Below, piece after piece: positions 42,609 to 55,015 of a DNA stretch of 64,000 nucleotides. The translations under genes were made by a program, and so were the position numbers. Origin of the DNA: Diadema setosum. Its lineage: Eukaryota > Echinodermata > Echinoidea > Diadematoida > Diadematidae. The stretch's first letter is position 1. The number at the start of each line of letters is the position of its first letter. Where the stretch lies: positions 620,001 through 684,000 of the forward strand of contig NW_027307651.1 in NCBI RefSeq assembly GCF_964275005.1. The letters are read 5' to 3'. Under the pieces are notes generated by a model. That model ran no database searches and was not told the origin of the DNA. It saw only the letters and a program-made list of their open reading frames with translations.

Positions 42609-44779
42609 ACGTGTGGGCACTAATGTCCCCATCTGTATCTAGAGTTGCTGCTTTTATAAAACCAGAAGAGCATCGAGTAAATACATCAGTGAGTGTATTA
42701 GCATACTTTCAAGATTATTATGGCAGATGCAGGGGTGACCTCCTTGGGGCTAGTGCCAAATATGTACCAATTTTCACTCTTTCATCTTCAAAAAAAACCC
42801 AAAAACTGTTCAATTTGTTATCAGACTTGGCTGGTAGAATATTGGTATATAAAATGGGAACCATCCCCCGGCCACAGAATGCCCAAAGGCACCTCAAATC
42901 TGATCTAGGTGCGGCCACCTTTGGGCTGGGACCAAATTATTGGAGGCCACTTTTGATTTTTGATCCTCCTTTTGAAAACACATGGTCAAATTTACAACAA
43001 ACTTAGTACTGTAAGTGCATTTATCGCTAGTGGCATGCATATATGGACATCATGCCTCCCTGGGCCCTGGAGGTCCCTAAAGACTTCGAGATATGGCCCT
43101 ACAGTTTCCCAACGTCTTCCAATTTCCTTTCTCCCAAGTAATAGTCTGTAAACATGCAAGGAAGGGGAACTTGAGATGCTCGGATGAGGGCTGGACCCCT
43201 GGGTCTTTTATTCAGAAAGTGAGTGAGTGACATGGTACCCTGATATGACAAAATCGTCATCTAATGTCCAAACTCATGAAACTTTTGTAGAGTAGCTTAT
43301 GGATATAAGCTACTCTTAGTTTGAATAGATTTATGTATGAATATACGCAAATTTTTAGTGAAATATAGGTAATTATTCCTGAGTGGAAGGTATTCTACAT
43401 CAGTGATTCTCAGCAGTAAAATTAAGACCACAGACACCAACACTGGGTACCTTTTACAAATGGAGATATAAGCCTGTAGAGGCATTGTGGCGGCTTTTTT
43501 GCATTTAATTAAATGCAAATATATGCAGAAAATGTATAAAGGGAAGCTTGAAAGTTACTGCTTATATGATAATTGTATTACTTGACATAAAAAACAAAGG
43601 TTTAGACACAAGAATCTATTTTCTGCGGGTTTTATGTCCAGATATATAGCGACTTATTCCTGAGTGTACTACATTACTAAGATACCTGCTTATATATGCT
43701 TAATATGACGGCCATTTTGTATGTAATTATATGCAAATATATGCAAAAACTATATAAAGGGATGCTTGAAAGTTGATAAAGATAACATATCTGTATTCCT
43801 TGACCTATAAAACATAGGTTTAGACACCGGAATTTACTTTCTGTGGGTTATATATCCCGAGATATAGGCATAAATAGGTTGTATGGCGGCCATTTTGAAT
43901 TTATGCAAATTAGACACTGATCCACCACTCGAATTTTAGGGAACTTTTAATATGTTATTTTAATGGCTCCTCCGGTTCATATGCAAGTGGAATCGTTTCT
44001 GTTGCAATTAGTTGTGGGTTAACCCACTTTTTGTCGTATTTTGACTGGACTATAAATTGAAACTGATAAAATGAGCATTGTTTACGTCTTGTTTGTTGTT
44101 TATTGCTATCTTATTGGTTTACTTTTGCGGGACTATGTGAGATCATTGTGTGTCAGCTTGTCTTTAAATTGATGCGTTTTCATTGTGTGGTTAGTGTTGG
44201 GGCGTGATTACATTGCCGTTGTGTTGTTTGGTTGCACTGCTCATTACACCTTACAATTTAAAATTTATTGAGATGAAAAACAAAGAATACACCGTGAACA
44301 CAGAACAATGCAGAGCCTTCATACAATCATAATTACATTATATACAAGCAAGTTCAAAATGTATAATGAACACGTGGACATATGCCAAAAAAAAAATATA
44401 TAATCTTCATCATAAATCCCAGTATATTCAAAGCTAAATGAGAAAGACACATATACACGGCCCCAAACTAAACAAATTCAGGACTTCTTTTAATTTGAGT
44501 GCAATTATTTGGAATATGGTTAACAATTATGAATTTGAATGACCGACGAGATTCCGTCGCTAGCTTGAGATGAATTTGAATGCCCATAGCTGAAATGCGT
44601 GCTCCTCTCTTAAATTTGAAATCTCCGATAATGAATTTGAATGCTCCGATAGTGAATTCGAATGACCGGATTTAGAATTTGATTGTTGATTCAGTGCTGC
44701 GAGAGAGGAATGCGTGGAATTGAATGCACAGAATAGAAACTTAAATGACAAAAGTATATGAAATTGGCCGGGAAAACCT

Positions 44780-45592
44780 ATAATAAAGGGCGGGACCCAC
44801 CTTTTATTAGGATTGCTTTGTTTTATTCTCTTTTGGATATCACAGTCATTTCAAATCCGGTTTATATAAATGAACTTTGAATTCCTCTTAGAATTGTATG
44901 ATTTGTCAACATTTCATACAGTGGTTTCTAAATTTCTCGCAAAAAAGATAAAAGCTGAATTCTCACCTCAATCGATACTATGCCATCCCTTTAAAAGCAC
45001 ACCTACTCGTAGCAGTCTGATGTTCTTTACAGTGTCAGTCAACATTGTCACTGACATTATCATTACAATCGGTTGAGCTGGCACCATTTCATTCTTCAAA
45101 TGATGATGGTTCCTCCTTTAAGCTGCTGCGCATAAACCTGATATGTATTACTTACAAAAAAGAAAAAAAAAAGAAAATGCATTCAGTTTGGACTTTGTAC
45201 GCAAAACAATAAAAAAAAAAAAAAAACTTCAGTGTGGAAATCAGGGTGATATTAAGCACTTGTCACAGGCGAAGGAAGAGACACATAATACCTCAATGAA
45301 CTTGAATAATACGTCTTTTAAAACTGGCGTATTTTGCGCCTCACTATCTTCAAGACACGGAGACTTCGATAAACTTGCAGGCACACAGCTACACCGTGGC
45401 ATTAAAGGAGTGGTAAATTACCCCCTCCCTCCCCACATTATTAATGCAGGAATCTGGCGTGTCTAGAGAGGGTGCATTGCATGGAGTGTGCTCTGCAATA
45501 CTCCATGGTTTGAGAACAGTGCTGACTGTGATCACTTCTTGATAGACTAACTTACCTTGTTGATCAAAGTTTGTCTTCGTGTATGTCTCCCT
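44780..45592. other. Upstream region of copy B
   Basis: No gene or named repeat was recognised beyond A-rich runs at about 45157-45175 and 45211-45226. Any promoter of copy B would lie here; no TATA box at a convincing distance was singled out. Confidence 0.4.
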
Positions 45593-45668
45593 ATGATGGA
45601 TGAAATATCCGACGTCGTTCTGTTATTAATATTGACTGCCTCTGTGTTCTGTGGGCCCACGGCGGAAG
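45593..45668 (+). pseudogene. Copy B leader (signal peptide) exon
   Basis: ATG at 45593 and a second at 45596. The second has A at -3 and G at +4, a better start context. The peptide MMDEISDVVLLLILTASVFC then GPTAE has a hydrophobic core VVLLLILTASVF followed by a small-residue cleavage region, typical of a type I signal peptide. Donor AAG|GTAACT leaves phase 1, which fits the phase 1 acceptors of both the V exon of gene A and the Ig C exons. It is intact; it is listed as part of the pseudogene copy. Confidence 0.7.
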
Positions 45669-45862
45669 GTAACTCTGGCTTCATTTTCATTAACCTGTAT
45701 TCATGCTACAGATGAAGTCTACCGTTATTACGTCCCAACCTATAAATATCACTGAAAGGCGTTGTTAAAAAGATGCACTGAAACTAATGTACATGTATGC
45801 AATGCGATTATCATCATTTTGTTTGATGTAAGAATGCCGGTAAGCTCAATCCTCTGCTAAAG

Positions 45863-46490
45863 CCCTGTCACACCTTTTCGGGCAAGCCTTGCGTGCGACT
45901 TGCGAAGAACAATTTTTATACCCGGAGGTCCCCGCAGATGACCCTCACATAACAGTAGCCAGCACGTATCTCACCCACTGTTACCCGGAGTTGCTCACGC
46001 AAGTCCTATTCACCCGCAGCCCAGAATAGGCCCTGTCACACCTTTTCAGGGCTAGCTAGGCGGGCTTGTTGCGTGTGGGAATTTTTCAGCACCCAGGACA
46101 ATCTTTGCAGGCGGACAAGGATGTGGGCAAGTTTCGCATGCGACTTACCTGCTGGAACCGTGCTACTTACGATCTACTTCCGTGTGACCTGTGTGTCAGG
46201 CGCATGGGTGGCTAGTGAGGGCTGACAACTCGGTGAAGGAATCCCTCTGAAGGATTGGCAAAAGTCCCACAGAATGTCATTATCTTGGCCGCATAGAGAA
46301 CTGCGAAGTACCTGATTCATAGCTGCGAAGTACCTGAAAAAAAAAAAAAGTGTTGGTATTGCTTAAAACTTGGCTGCGGGTAAATCGATACGCGCTAGGT
46401 ACTGTCAGGTGCGGACCAACTGCTGGGAGGTCCGGGTAGCAAAATAAATAAATAAATAAATAAATAAATAAATCTCCACAAGTCAACCTG
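45863..46490. repeat. Repeat family 6, second occurrence
   Basis: It starts GCCCTGTCACACCTTTTCGG, repeated as GGCCCTGTCACACCTTTTCA at about 46029. It contains GCTGACAACTC, GGCAAAAGTCCCACAGAATG and the TAAA microsatellite at 46441-46472. It is the inverse of much of 2900-3790. Confidence 0.6.
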
Positions 46491-48515
46491 TACCGTCACT
46501 CAGTGTACAGGCATGCTAATCTGGAAACATTGAACTGCACATTACTTGAATATGAGACCATTCTGAAGCAAACAATTTTCACACAACAATAAAAGATTGG
46601 AACAATCATCTCCCACCATTCACATTGATTCCCACTGATCAGTTACTAGCCATCCCCTTTAAGAACAGGAATATAAGATGATAACAATTTTTTTTAAGAT
46701 CAGCAACTGATCAGACAAAACTCTGATGTATTGTTGCACATGCTGCTGACATTGACTGAAGAGTATTGGGGGGGGGGGGGGCAGAGGATGGCGCCCCCTC
46801 CCCCATGGAAATGTTGGGGGCCAATTTATAATTTTGCCCCCACCTCCAGTAATTTCCCTACATATGAAAAAAAAAAGTCGTGATTTTTTGATTGAAAACT
46901 GTCAAAATAATTATTTCTCAAGAAAGCATCAGTTTGCTAAATTTCAATTCTAAAAATGCGAAATCTCCCTCGCTCGGTCATTTTCCATAGACTTAGTAGG
47001 GCCTACACTATTACATTGACAAATTTCGGAATATTTCATCAAATGGGTGCACTACATCTTTCAATGAGTTCCACAAGTGAAAAAAACAAAACAAAACAAA
47101 ACAAACTAAAATCAGATGGTGTGAGTAGTACTCGTCTGGGATGAACAATATTCCAAATTCCATTAAACATGTCTTTGTCAGATATTTGTATTTGATTTAT
47201 AGAAATGCAACAGCTCCCTCGTATGTAGGGTCGTCGATCCTGGAGGGCAAGGGAGCAGTTGCCCCCCCCCCCCCCCCACACACACACACACAAATGATGT
47301 TGGGGAGGAAGCTTCCTCGAATGGGAACACATGAAGAGTTAGTTTGCAAAAACCGATAAGTCCATTTTTGAAGATTTTGAAGTACGGTCTCCCACAGAAT
47401 GTCATTATCTTGGCCGCATAGAGAACTGCGAAGTCCTGATTCATAGCTGCGAAGTACCTGAAAAAAAAAAAAAGTGTTGGTATTGCTTAAAACTTGGCTG
47501 CGGGTAAATCGATACGCGCTAGGTACTGTCAGGTGCGGACCAACTGCTGGGAGGTCCGGGTAGCAAAATAAATAAATAAATAAATACATAAATAAATCTC
47601 CGCAAGTCAACCTGTACCGTCACTCAGTGTACAGGCATGCTAATCTGGAAACATTGAACTGCACATTACTTGAATATGAGACCATTCTGAAGCAAACAAT
47701 TTTCACACAACAATAAAAGATTGGAACAATCATCTCCCACCATTCACATTGATTCCCACTGATCAGTTACTAGCCATCCCCTTTAAGAACAGGAATATAA
47801 GATGATAACAATTTTTTTTAAGATCAGCAACTGATCAGACAAAACTCTGATTTATTGTTGCACATGCTGCTGACATTGACTGAAGAGTATTGGGGGGGGG
47901 GGGGGCAGAGGATGGCGCCCCCTCCCCCATGGAAATGTTGGGGGCCAATTTATAATTTTGCCCCCACCTCCAGTAATTTCCCTACATATGAAAAAAAAAA
48001 GTCGTGATTTTTTGATTGAAAACTGTCAAAATAATTATTTCTCAAGAAAGCATCAGTTTGCTAAATTTCAATTCTAAAAATGCGAAATCTCCCTCGCTCG
48101 GTCATTTTCCATAGACTTAGTAGGGCCTACACTATTACATTGACAAATTTCGGAATATTTCATCAAATGGGTGCACTACATCTTTCAATGAGTTCCACAA
48201 GTGAAAAAAACAAACAAACAAACAAACAAACTAAAATCAGATGGTGTGAGTAGTACTCGTCTGGGATGAACAATATTCCAAATTCCATTAAACATGTCTT
48301 TGTCAGATATTTGTATTTGATTTATAGAAATGCAACAGCTCCCTCGTATGTAGGGTCGTCGATCCTGGAGGGCAAGGGAGCAGTTGCCCCCCCCCCCCCA
48401 CACACACACACACACACAAATGATGTTGGGGAGGAAGCTTCCTCGAATGGGAACACATGAAGAGTTTGTTTGCAAAAACCGATAAGTCCATTTTTGAAGA
48501 TTTTGAAGTACGGTC
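46268..48515. repeat. 1.12 kb composite repeat, tandemly duplicated
   Basis: The unit at about 46268-47389 is repeated at about 47390-48515 with only a few differences, mainly in A, C, CA and TAAA run lengths. Each unit starts TCCCACAGAATGTCATTATC and ends TTTTGAAGTACGGTCT, the end being a piece of a family 5 element. Inside each is a G-run repeat (GGCAGAGGATGGCGCCCCCT) and a second one (GTCGATCCTGGAGGGCAAGG with a C run). The near identity indicates a recent local duplication. It occupies the place where the V exon of copy B would be expected. Confidence 0.9.
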
Positions 48516-48697
48516 TCTGTCATAAAGTACAAAATAATACCTTTTAAATGATATATTGGTCACTCAGGTACATTTTTGAAGTTATGGTCAAATGAAGCTG
48601 AATTTTTCTTATTATTCTCTTTATTTTTCTTGACCTTTAATGGCAAATATCTCCATTTGACAAATATGGACTTATCGGTTTTTGCAAACAAACTCTT
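48461..48697. mobile_element. Family 5 short inverted-repeat element, copy 2
   Basis: The ends are AGTTTGTTTGCAAAAACCGA and the inverse TCGGTTTTTGCAAACAAACT. ~237 bp. Interior as in 13850-14080 and 61339-61586. The left part was co-duplicated in the preceding tandem repeat. Confidence 0.8.
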
Positions 48698-48955
48698 CAC
48701 ATGATCCTCCGTTAGGTTCTTTTTCATACACTCATTAGTCCACGTTTTAGACTGAAAAATTCTCATATATTTCATAAAGACGTGTGCACTAGATTTCAGT
48801 TCCTTTAAGTGCAATCTGTTTCTGCATTCTGTTTTCAATACAATACATTACAAAATTTGACAATAGGTCACAAATTACGTCAGTTGTTCCAGCACATTGA
48901 CATATACTGTGCAGCACGATTGAATGAAGAAAGTGTATCGATATAGGTAGAAATA

Positions 48956-49534
48956 TGTGACCCGCTAAAACAAAAGGATCCTAAAGTCGCTGACGGTAGA
49001 GCCGAGAAAATCGAGTTTGAAGTCACATCATCAAAATTGGTCAAAACAATCGGATTTCTGTTGTCAACATAATTTTGTAGTCTAATGTTTTGTCTATCAT
49101 CTGCCGAAATTTCGAAGCTAAATGATTCAAGTAAAAGCAAGAAATCAGCGTTTTTCTGGGCCATGATTTTCCAACGTTCAACGTAACAGAAACGTGTCCG
49201 AAGATTTGGATTTATTGAACAAATATTGAGTGAATATCGCGGAGGTCGCTAGGAGCATGCCTTCTATTGTCAAGCGATGAAAACTGTCTCGCCTCCCCTT
49301 GATCATGATAGCGTTGGAAGGAAAACTTTGAAGGCGTTTTTCTCGAAACGAAACTCTGATTTCCTCGACCACTTGACATGCGCTAATAAAATAATCGATA
49401 TCTCCGCAACCGAGTACTTTTATGAGTTGTGCTACATATGAAATTAAATTAGAAGAGTAAGGGAATAATGCCATGCCATTTTCAGAAAATTGTCCTCCCC
49501 CGACTGTAGGCTCCTTTTGTTGTAGCAGGTCACA
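48956..49534 (-). mobile_element. TGTGACC element, family 2, copy 5
   Basis: It starts TGTGACCCGCTAAAACAAAA and ends TTTTGTTGTAGCAGGTCACA. Reverse orientation relative to copies 1, 2 and 4. On the minus strand a 94-codon frame begins MAQKNADFLLLLESFSFEIS at 49164. It is the shortest copy (579 bp), with part of the interior missing near 49210-49240. Confidence 0.8.
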
Positions 49535-49630
49535 TTATTATATGAAATAACGTCAAATTAAAGGTAACCCGTGCGACTAAGAACACATCGATTTTTTTTT
49601 AATTCATCTCATGAATTTGTTTTTCCCCAG

Positions 49631-49914
49631 CGACGGAATTACAACATGGAATCGAAGAATGCACGCATAAGAGCCAGTCCAATCAAAGCGGGTGTACGTA
49701 CCAACCTCCCTCCAACACTACGTTCCTTATACTTACGTGTGTCCAGAGTGGATTTAAGCCTGATGTTTCTATGATATGGACCGATGACTCTGGAAAGAGA
49801 CTAAAAAACCGTGGCTTCGCGACAGACATCATTGTCTGACGACACATACGAGAGGTTCGAGAAAATCAGTGTTTCAGCCAAACATGGGAGAGAGCAAACC
49901 TTCGTTTGCATAGC
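49631..49914 (+). pseudogene. Copy B Ig C1-like exon, 5' part
   Basis: After TTTTTCCCCAG the phase 1 exon reads GIEECTHKSQSNQSGCTYQP, then TCVQSGFKPDVSMIWTDDSG and KRL. One extra A in the run at about 49803-49808 shifts the frame; beyond it DTYERFEKISV and REQTFVCIA match gene A. The exon is cut after TGCATAGC by the ~6.9 kb insertion. The single-base change lies in a homopolymer, so it could be a sequencing error; the insertion cannot. Confidence 0.85.
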
Positions 49915-50809
49915 ATGGGCGTAAATCCCGGGGGGGGGGATGGGGGGGATATATCCCCCCCCCCCCCCCTGAAATGGAGGAGGGGGGGATGGCCTGTACA
50001 ATCATCCCCCCCCTGAATTTTGAGGAAAAAATGGAGGAAGCAGAAATGTGATTGTATCAATTTTGGCATATTGCATGACGTTTGTACGCCGGCCTTCAGA
50101 CAGGTAACAGAGCTGAACAGTATTCTATCTTGTAGGAAAATGTATAATTTTCTCAAGCGCTCGCTCGCTTCGCTCGCTCACGAAGAAAGTAAAATCGACA
50201 TGCATTGTAAGGTGTGGCTCAGACGTTGACAACGTCAAATAGTATAGGCCTACATGTAAACATGCTATGACGCGAGTAACTGGGGACCATCTGCAAAATA
50301 TGTACGAAAAGAAACAAACAAAAACTATATAGCCATAATTGAACCCCCTCCATTTCCTGAATCATTCCTGAGAAACGACAGTGACTGATGACTCAGTCAG
50401 GATACATCTATGGGCATACCCAGGGAAGATCATTGGCGTCGAGTCTATGGGGGGGGGGGGGGCAAAGGGGCATTTGCCCCACCCCTACGGAAGTGTTTAA
50501 GCAGACAAATCATTTATCCCCCAAGCAATTCCCGAGATGAGGACAAATCTCGAACTTTCTAAATGGAAAATTGTCCAAATATCGCCAGAACTATGCACCG
50601 ATCGTTGCATTGCAATCATAAACATGCAAAAGTTGCGCCATACAGGATCCCTTTCGATAAACTTTGTACACTTTTGACATTGACGTATATATCCCTAATT
50701 TATCAAAGGGTGTGTAGCAGATCTTTCACTTAATTAACAAAAGCACCCTCATTGATATGCAGAGGCGTCGATGGGGGGGGGGGGGAAATGGTTCCCCCAT
50801 AACAGTGGG

Positions 50810-53800
50810 ACAAACAAAAGCGAAAAATATAGCTACAAACGGCAGTTTTTTTTTAGTGTAAAATGTAAAAATTTGAAACTCGCTCGCTCCGCTCGCTCGC
50901 ATTTAACCGCTATGCCGTTCTCCTAATGTTGCTGCCACTGACTGACAGCAGTTGCGCCCGGTGCGCCCCCTTAATTTCCAAAGCGGAAAAAAAAAACAGC
51001 CACAAACGACAGTTTTGGGGACTGTAAAATGTCAAAATTTTTAAGTTCACTCGCTTCGCTCGCTCGCATTTAATCATTATGCCATTCTCCTGATGTTGCT
51101 GCCAGTAATTGCCAGCAGTTTTCGCCCGGTGTGCCCCCCCCCCTTAATTTCCAAAGCGAAAAAAAAAAATACAGCGACAGACGGCAGTCTTTGGACTGTA
51201 AAATGTCAAAATTTTGAAGCTCGCTCGCTTCGCTCGCTCGCATTTGATCATTATTCCATTCTATTGATTTTGCTGCCAGTAATTGCCAGCAGTTTTCGCC
51301 CGGTGCGCCCCCCTTAATTTCCAAAGCAAAAAAAAAAAAAAATAATAAAAAAAAATAAAAAAATATATATATATATATATATATATATACAGCCATAAAG
51401 GACAGTTTTGGGGACTGTAAAATATCAAAATTTTCAAGCTCACTCGCTTCGCTCGCTCGCATTAAATCCGATTATTCCGTTCTCCTGATGTTGCTGCCAG
51501 TAATTGCCGGCAGTTACGCCCGATGTGCCCCCCTTAATTTCCAAAGCGAAAAAAAAAAAAAAATACAGCGACAAACGGCAGTCTTGTGACTATAAAATGT
51601 CAAAATTTTGAAGCTCGCTCGCCTCGCTCGCTCGCATTTGATCATTATTCTATTCTATTGATTTTGCTGCCAATAATTGCCAGCAGTTTTCGCCCGGTGC
51701 GCCCCCCTTAATTTCCAAAGCGAAAAATATAGCTACAAACGGCAGTTTTTGGACTGTAAAATGTCAAAATTTAGAAGCTCGTTCGCTTCGCTCGCTCGCA
51801 TTCATTATTATGCAATTCTCCTGATGCTGCTGCCAGTAGTTTTCGCCCAGTGCGCCCCCTTAATTTCCAAAGCGAAAAAAAAAAAGCCACAAACGACAGT
51901 TTTTGGGACTGTAAAATGTCAAAAATTTTAAGCTCACTCGCTTCGCTCGCTCGCATTTAATCGTTATGCCATTCTCCTGATGTTGCTGCCAGTAATTGCC
52001 GGCAGTTGCGCCCGGTGTGCCCCTCTTAATTTCCAAAGCGAAAAAAAAAATACAGCGACAAACGGCAGTCATTGATCATTATTCTATTCTATTGATTTTG
52101 CTGCCAATAATTGCCAGCAGTTTTCGCCCGGTGCGCCCCCCTTAATTTCCAAAGCGAAAAATATAGCTACAAACGGCAGTTTTGGGACTGTAAAATGTCA
52201 AAATTTTGAAGCTCGTTCGCTTCGCTCGCTCGCATTCATTATTATGCAATTCTCCTGATGCTGCTGCCAGTAATTGCCTGTAGTTTTCGCCCTGTGCGCC
52301 CCCTTAATTTCCAAAGCGAAAAAAAAAAGCCACAAACGACAGTTTTTGGGACTGTAAAAATAATGTCAAAAATTTTAAGCTCACTCGCTTCGCTCGCTCG
52401 CATTTAATCGTTATGCCATTCTCCTGATGTTGCTGCCAGTAATTGCCGGCAGTTGCGCCCGGTGTGCCCCCCCCTTAATTTCCAAAGCGAAAAGAAATAC
52501 AGCCACAAACGGCAGTCATTGATCATTATTCTATTCTATTGATTTTGCTGCCAATAATTGCCAGCAGTTTTCGCCCGGTGCGCCCCCCTTAATTTCCAAA
52601 GCGAAAAATATAGCTACAAACGGCAGTCTTTGGACTGTAAAATGTCAAAATTTTGAAGCTCGCTCGCTTCGCTCGCTCGCATTTGATCATTATTCCATTC
52701 TATTGATTTTGCTGCCAGTAATTGCCAGCAGTTTTCGCCCAGTGCGCCCCCCTTAATTTCCAAAGCAAAAAAAAAAAAGAAAAAAAAAAGATATATATAT
52801 ATATATATATATATATACAGCCATAAAGGACAGTTTGGGGACTGTAAAAAAAAAAAATCAAAATTTTCAAGCTCGCTCGCTTCGCTCGCTCGCATTAAAT
52901 CCGATTATTCCATTCTCCTGATGTTGCTGCCAGTAATTGCCGGCAGTTGCGCCCGGTGTGCCCCCCTTAATTTCCAAAGCGAAAAAAAAAAAAATACAGC
53001 GACAAACAGCAGTTTTTGGACTGTAAAATGTCAAAATTTTGAAGCTCGCTCGCTTCGCTCGCTCGCATTCATTATTATGCAATTCTCCTGATGCTGCTGC
53101 CAGTAATTGCCAGTAGTTTTCGCCCTGTGCGCCCCCTTAATTTCCAAAGCGGAAAAAAAAGCCACAAACGACAGTTTTGGGGACTGTAAAATGTCAAAAA
53201 TTTTAAGCTCACTCGCTTCGCTCGCTCGCATTTAATCGTTATGCCATTCTCCTGATGTTGCTGCCAGTAATTGCCGGCAGTTGCGCCCGGTGTGCCCCCC
53301 TTAATTTCCAAAGCGAAAAGAAATACAGCCACAAACGGCAGTCATTGATCATTATTCTATTCTATTGATTTTGCTGCCAATAATTGCCAGCAGTTTTCGC
53401 CCGGTGCGCCCCCCTTAATTTCCAAAGCGAAAAATATAGCTACAAACGGCAGTCTTTGGACTGTAAAATGTCAAAATTTTGAAGCTCGCTCGCTTCGCTC
53501 GCTCGCATTTGATCATTATTCCATTCTATTGATTTTGCTGCCAGTAATTGCCAGCAGTTTTCGCCCGGTGCGCCCCCCTTAATTTCCAAAGCAAAAAAAA
53601 AAAAAAAAAAAAAGATATATATATATATATATATATATATACAGCCATAAAGGACAGTTTGGGGACTGTAAAAAAAGATATCAAAATTTTCAAGCTCACT
53701 CGCTTCGCTCGCTCGCATTAAATCCGATTATTCCATTCTCCTGATGTTGCTGCCAGTAATTGCCGGCAGTTGCGCCCGGTGTGCCCCCCTTAATTTCCAA

Positions 53801-54530
53801 AGCGAAAAAAAAAAAAAAAATACAGCGACAAACGGCAGTTTTTGGACTGTAAAATGTCAAAATTTTGAAGCTCGCTCGCTTCGCTCGCTCGCATTCATTA
53901 TTATGCAATTCTCCTGATGCTGCTGCCAGTAATTGCCAGTAGTTTTCGCCCTGTGCGCCCCCTTAATTTCCAAAGCGGAAAAAAAAGCCACAAACGACAG
54001 TTTTGGGGACTGTAAAATGTCAAAAATTTAAAGCTCACTCGCTTCGCTCGCTCGCATTTAATCATTATGCCATTCTCCTGATGTTGCCGCCAGTAATTGC
54101 CAGCAATTTTCGCCCGGTGCGCCCCCCTTAATTTCCAAAGCGAAAAATTACAGCCACAAAGGACAGTTTTGGGGACTGTAAAATATCAAAATTTTCAAGC
54201 TCACGCGCTCCGCTCGCTCGCATTTAATCGTTATGCCATTCTCCTGATGTTGCTGCCAGTAATTGCCGGCAGTTGCGTCCGGTGTCCCCCCCCCCCCCCT
54301 TAATTTCCAAAGCGAAAAAAAATACAGCCACAAACGGCAGTCTCTGGACTGTAAAATGTCAAAGTTTTCAAGCTCGCTCGCATTTAATCGCTATGCCATT
54401 CTCCTGATGTTGCTGCCAGTGATTGACAGCAGTTGCGCCCGGTGTGCCCCTCCCTTAATTTCCAAAGCGAAGAATATAGCTACAAATGGCAGTTTTTGGA
54501 CTGTAAAATGTCAAAATTTTCCCCCATACC
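50810..54530. repeat. Satellite-like array, ~165-220 bp monomers with higher-order pattern
   Basis: About twenty monomers share the order: GCTGCCAGTAATTGCCAGCA, GCCCGGTGCGCCCCCCTTAA, TTTCCAAAGCGAAAAA, an A run, ACAAACGGCAGTTTT, GGACTGTAAAATGTCAAAAT and GCTCGCTCGCTTCGCTCGCT. Length varies with A runs, (TA)n inserts (51363-51389, 52792-52816, 53614-53640) and missing blocks. A block of about 830 bp starting with GGCAGTCATTGATCATTATT at 52507 recurs at about 53338, so a higher-order unit is present. Reverse-strand open frames (MRASEASELENFD...) are products of the periodicity and not genes. Confidence 0.9.
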
Positions 54531-55015
54531 ATACCCTCCCCCCCCCCCCGCTTGCTTCGCTCCCTAACATAACCGCTCCTCCTTAGATCAAATACTGTCT
54601 ACGCCGGTGATAGGCCCCACTATTTAGTAGGCCTTCATAGTGATGTCGCACATGCGGAGCAAGAGCTGAAATACCACGATTTAGTCATTCAATAATATAT
54701 TGCGAATATTTCATTTTCTTATTTTTTTAAAGAAAAGAAAACACATTTTTTACCAAAAGTGTGCACCAGATCGCTGAATTTCAGGGCTGAAAATGCAAAA
54801 TCTTCCTCGTGTGGGAGAAGGCTATCACCCCCCCCCCCCCCCCATACACAACCTCCCCCCGTTCGGTCGTTCCACTCTGTCACAGGGGACTTTCCTCTAA
54901 ATGTGGGGAACGAAAGTCCTCCCTGCGACTGAGATCTTTTCTATAGTCAAAGGTTGTCTTTCTCTAAATGCAGCAGATTGTTAGCAGACCATTCACTCAT
55001 TCAACTCTTTCGACT

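Larger units (their letters stand above)
36858..44779. mobile_element. 7.9 kb foldback element with long inverted arms
   Basis: Inverted arms lie at about 36858-38590 and 43262-44779. Matched landmarks, left arm versus complement in the right arm, are AGGTTTTCCCGG at both outer ends, AATCCGGTCATTCGAATTCT, TAGTCCAGTCAAAATATGA, CTAAAATTCGAGTGGTGGAT, AAAATGGCCGCCATACAACC, and ATCCATAAGCTACTCTACAA with AAGTTTCATGAGTTTGGACA near the inner ends. The left arm is interrupted between about 38040 and 38545. The outer ~300 bp of each arm contains many repeats of a CATTCAAATT motif. The loop carries a CTGCCC element (39371-41705), a hairpin (42342-42531) and microsatellites. No coding gene of its own was recognised. 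Whether it is a single transposon or a segmental inverted duplication is not settled. Confidence 0.7.

Noticed and set aside
42611-43006. 131-codon frame in the loop of the large foldback
   Set aside because: No recognisable domain, skewed low-complexity context after a TA tract, and no paralogue or splice support.
51070-54586. Many minus-strand frames beginning MRASEASELENFDILQ
   Set aside because: They follow the monomer period of the satellite array and are broken by A runs; there is no start context or splice pattern.
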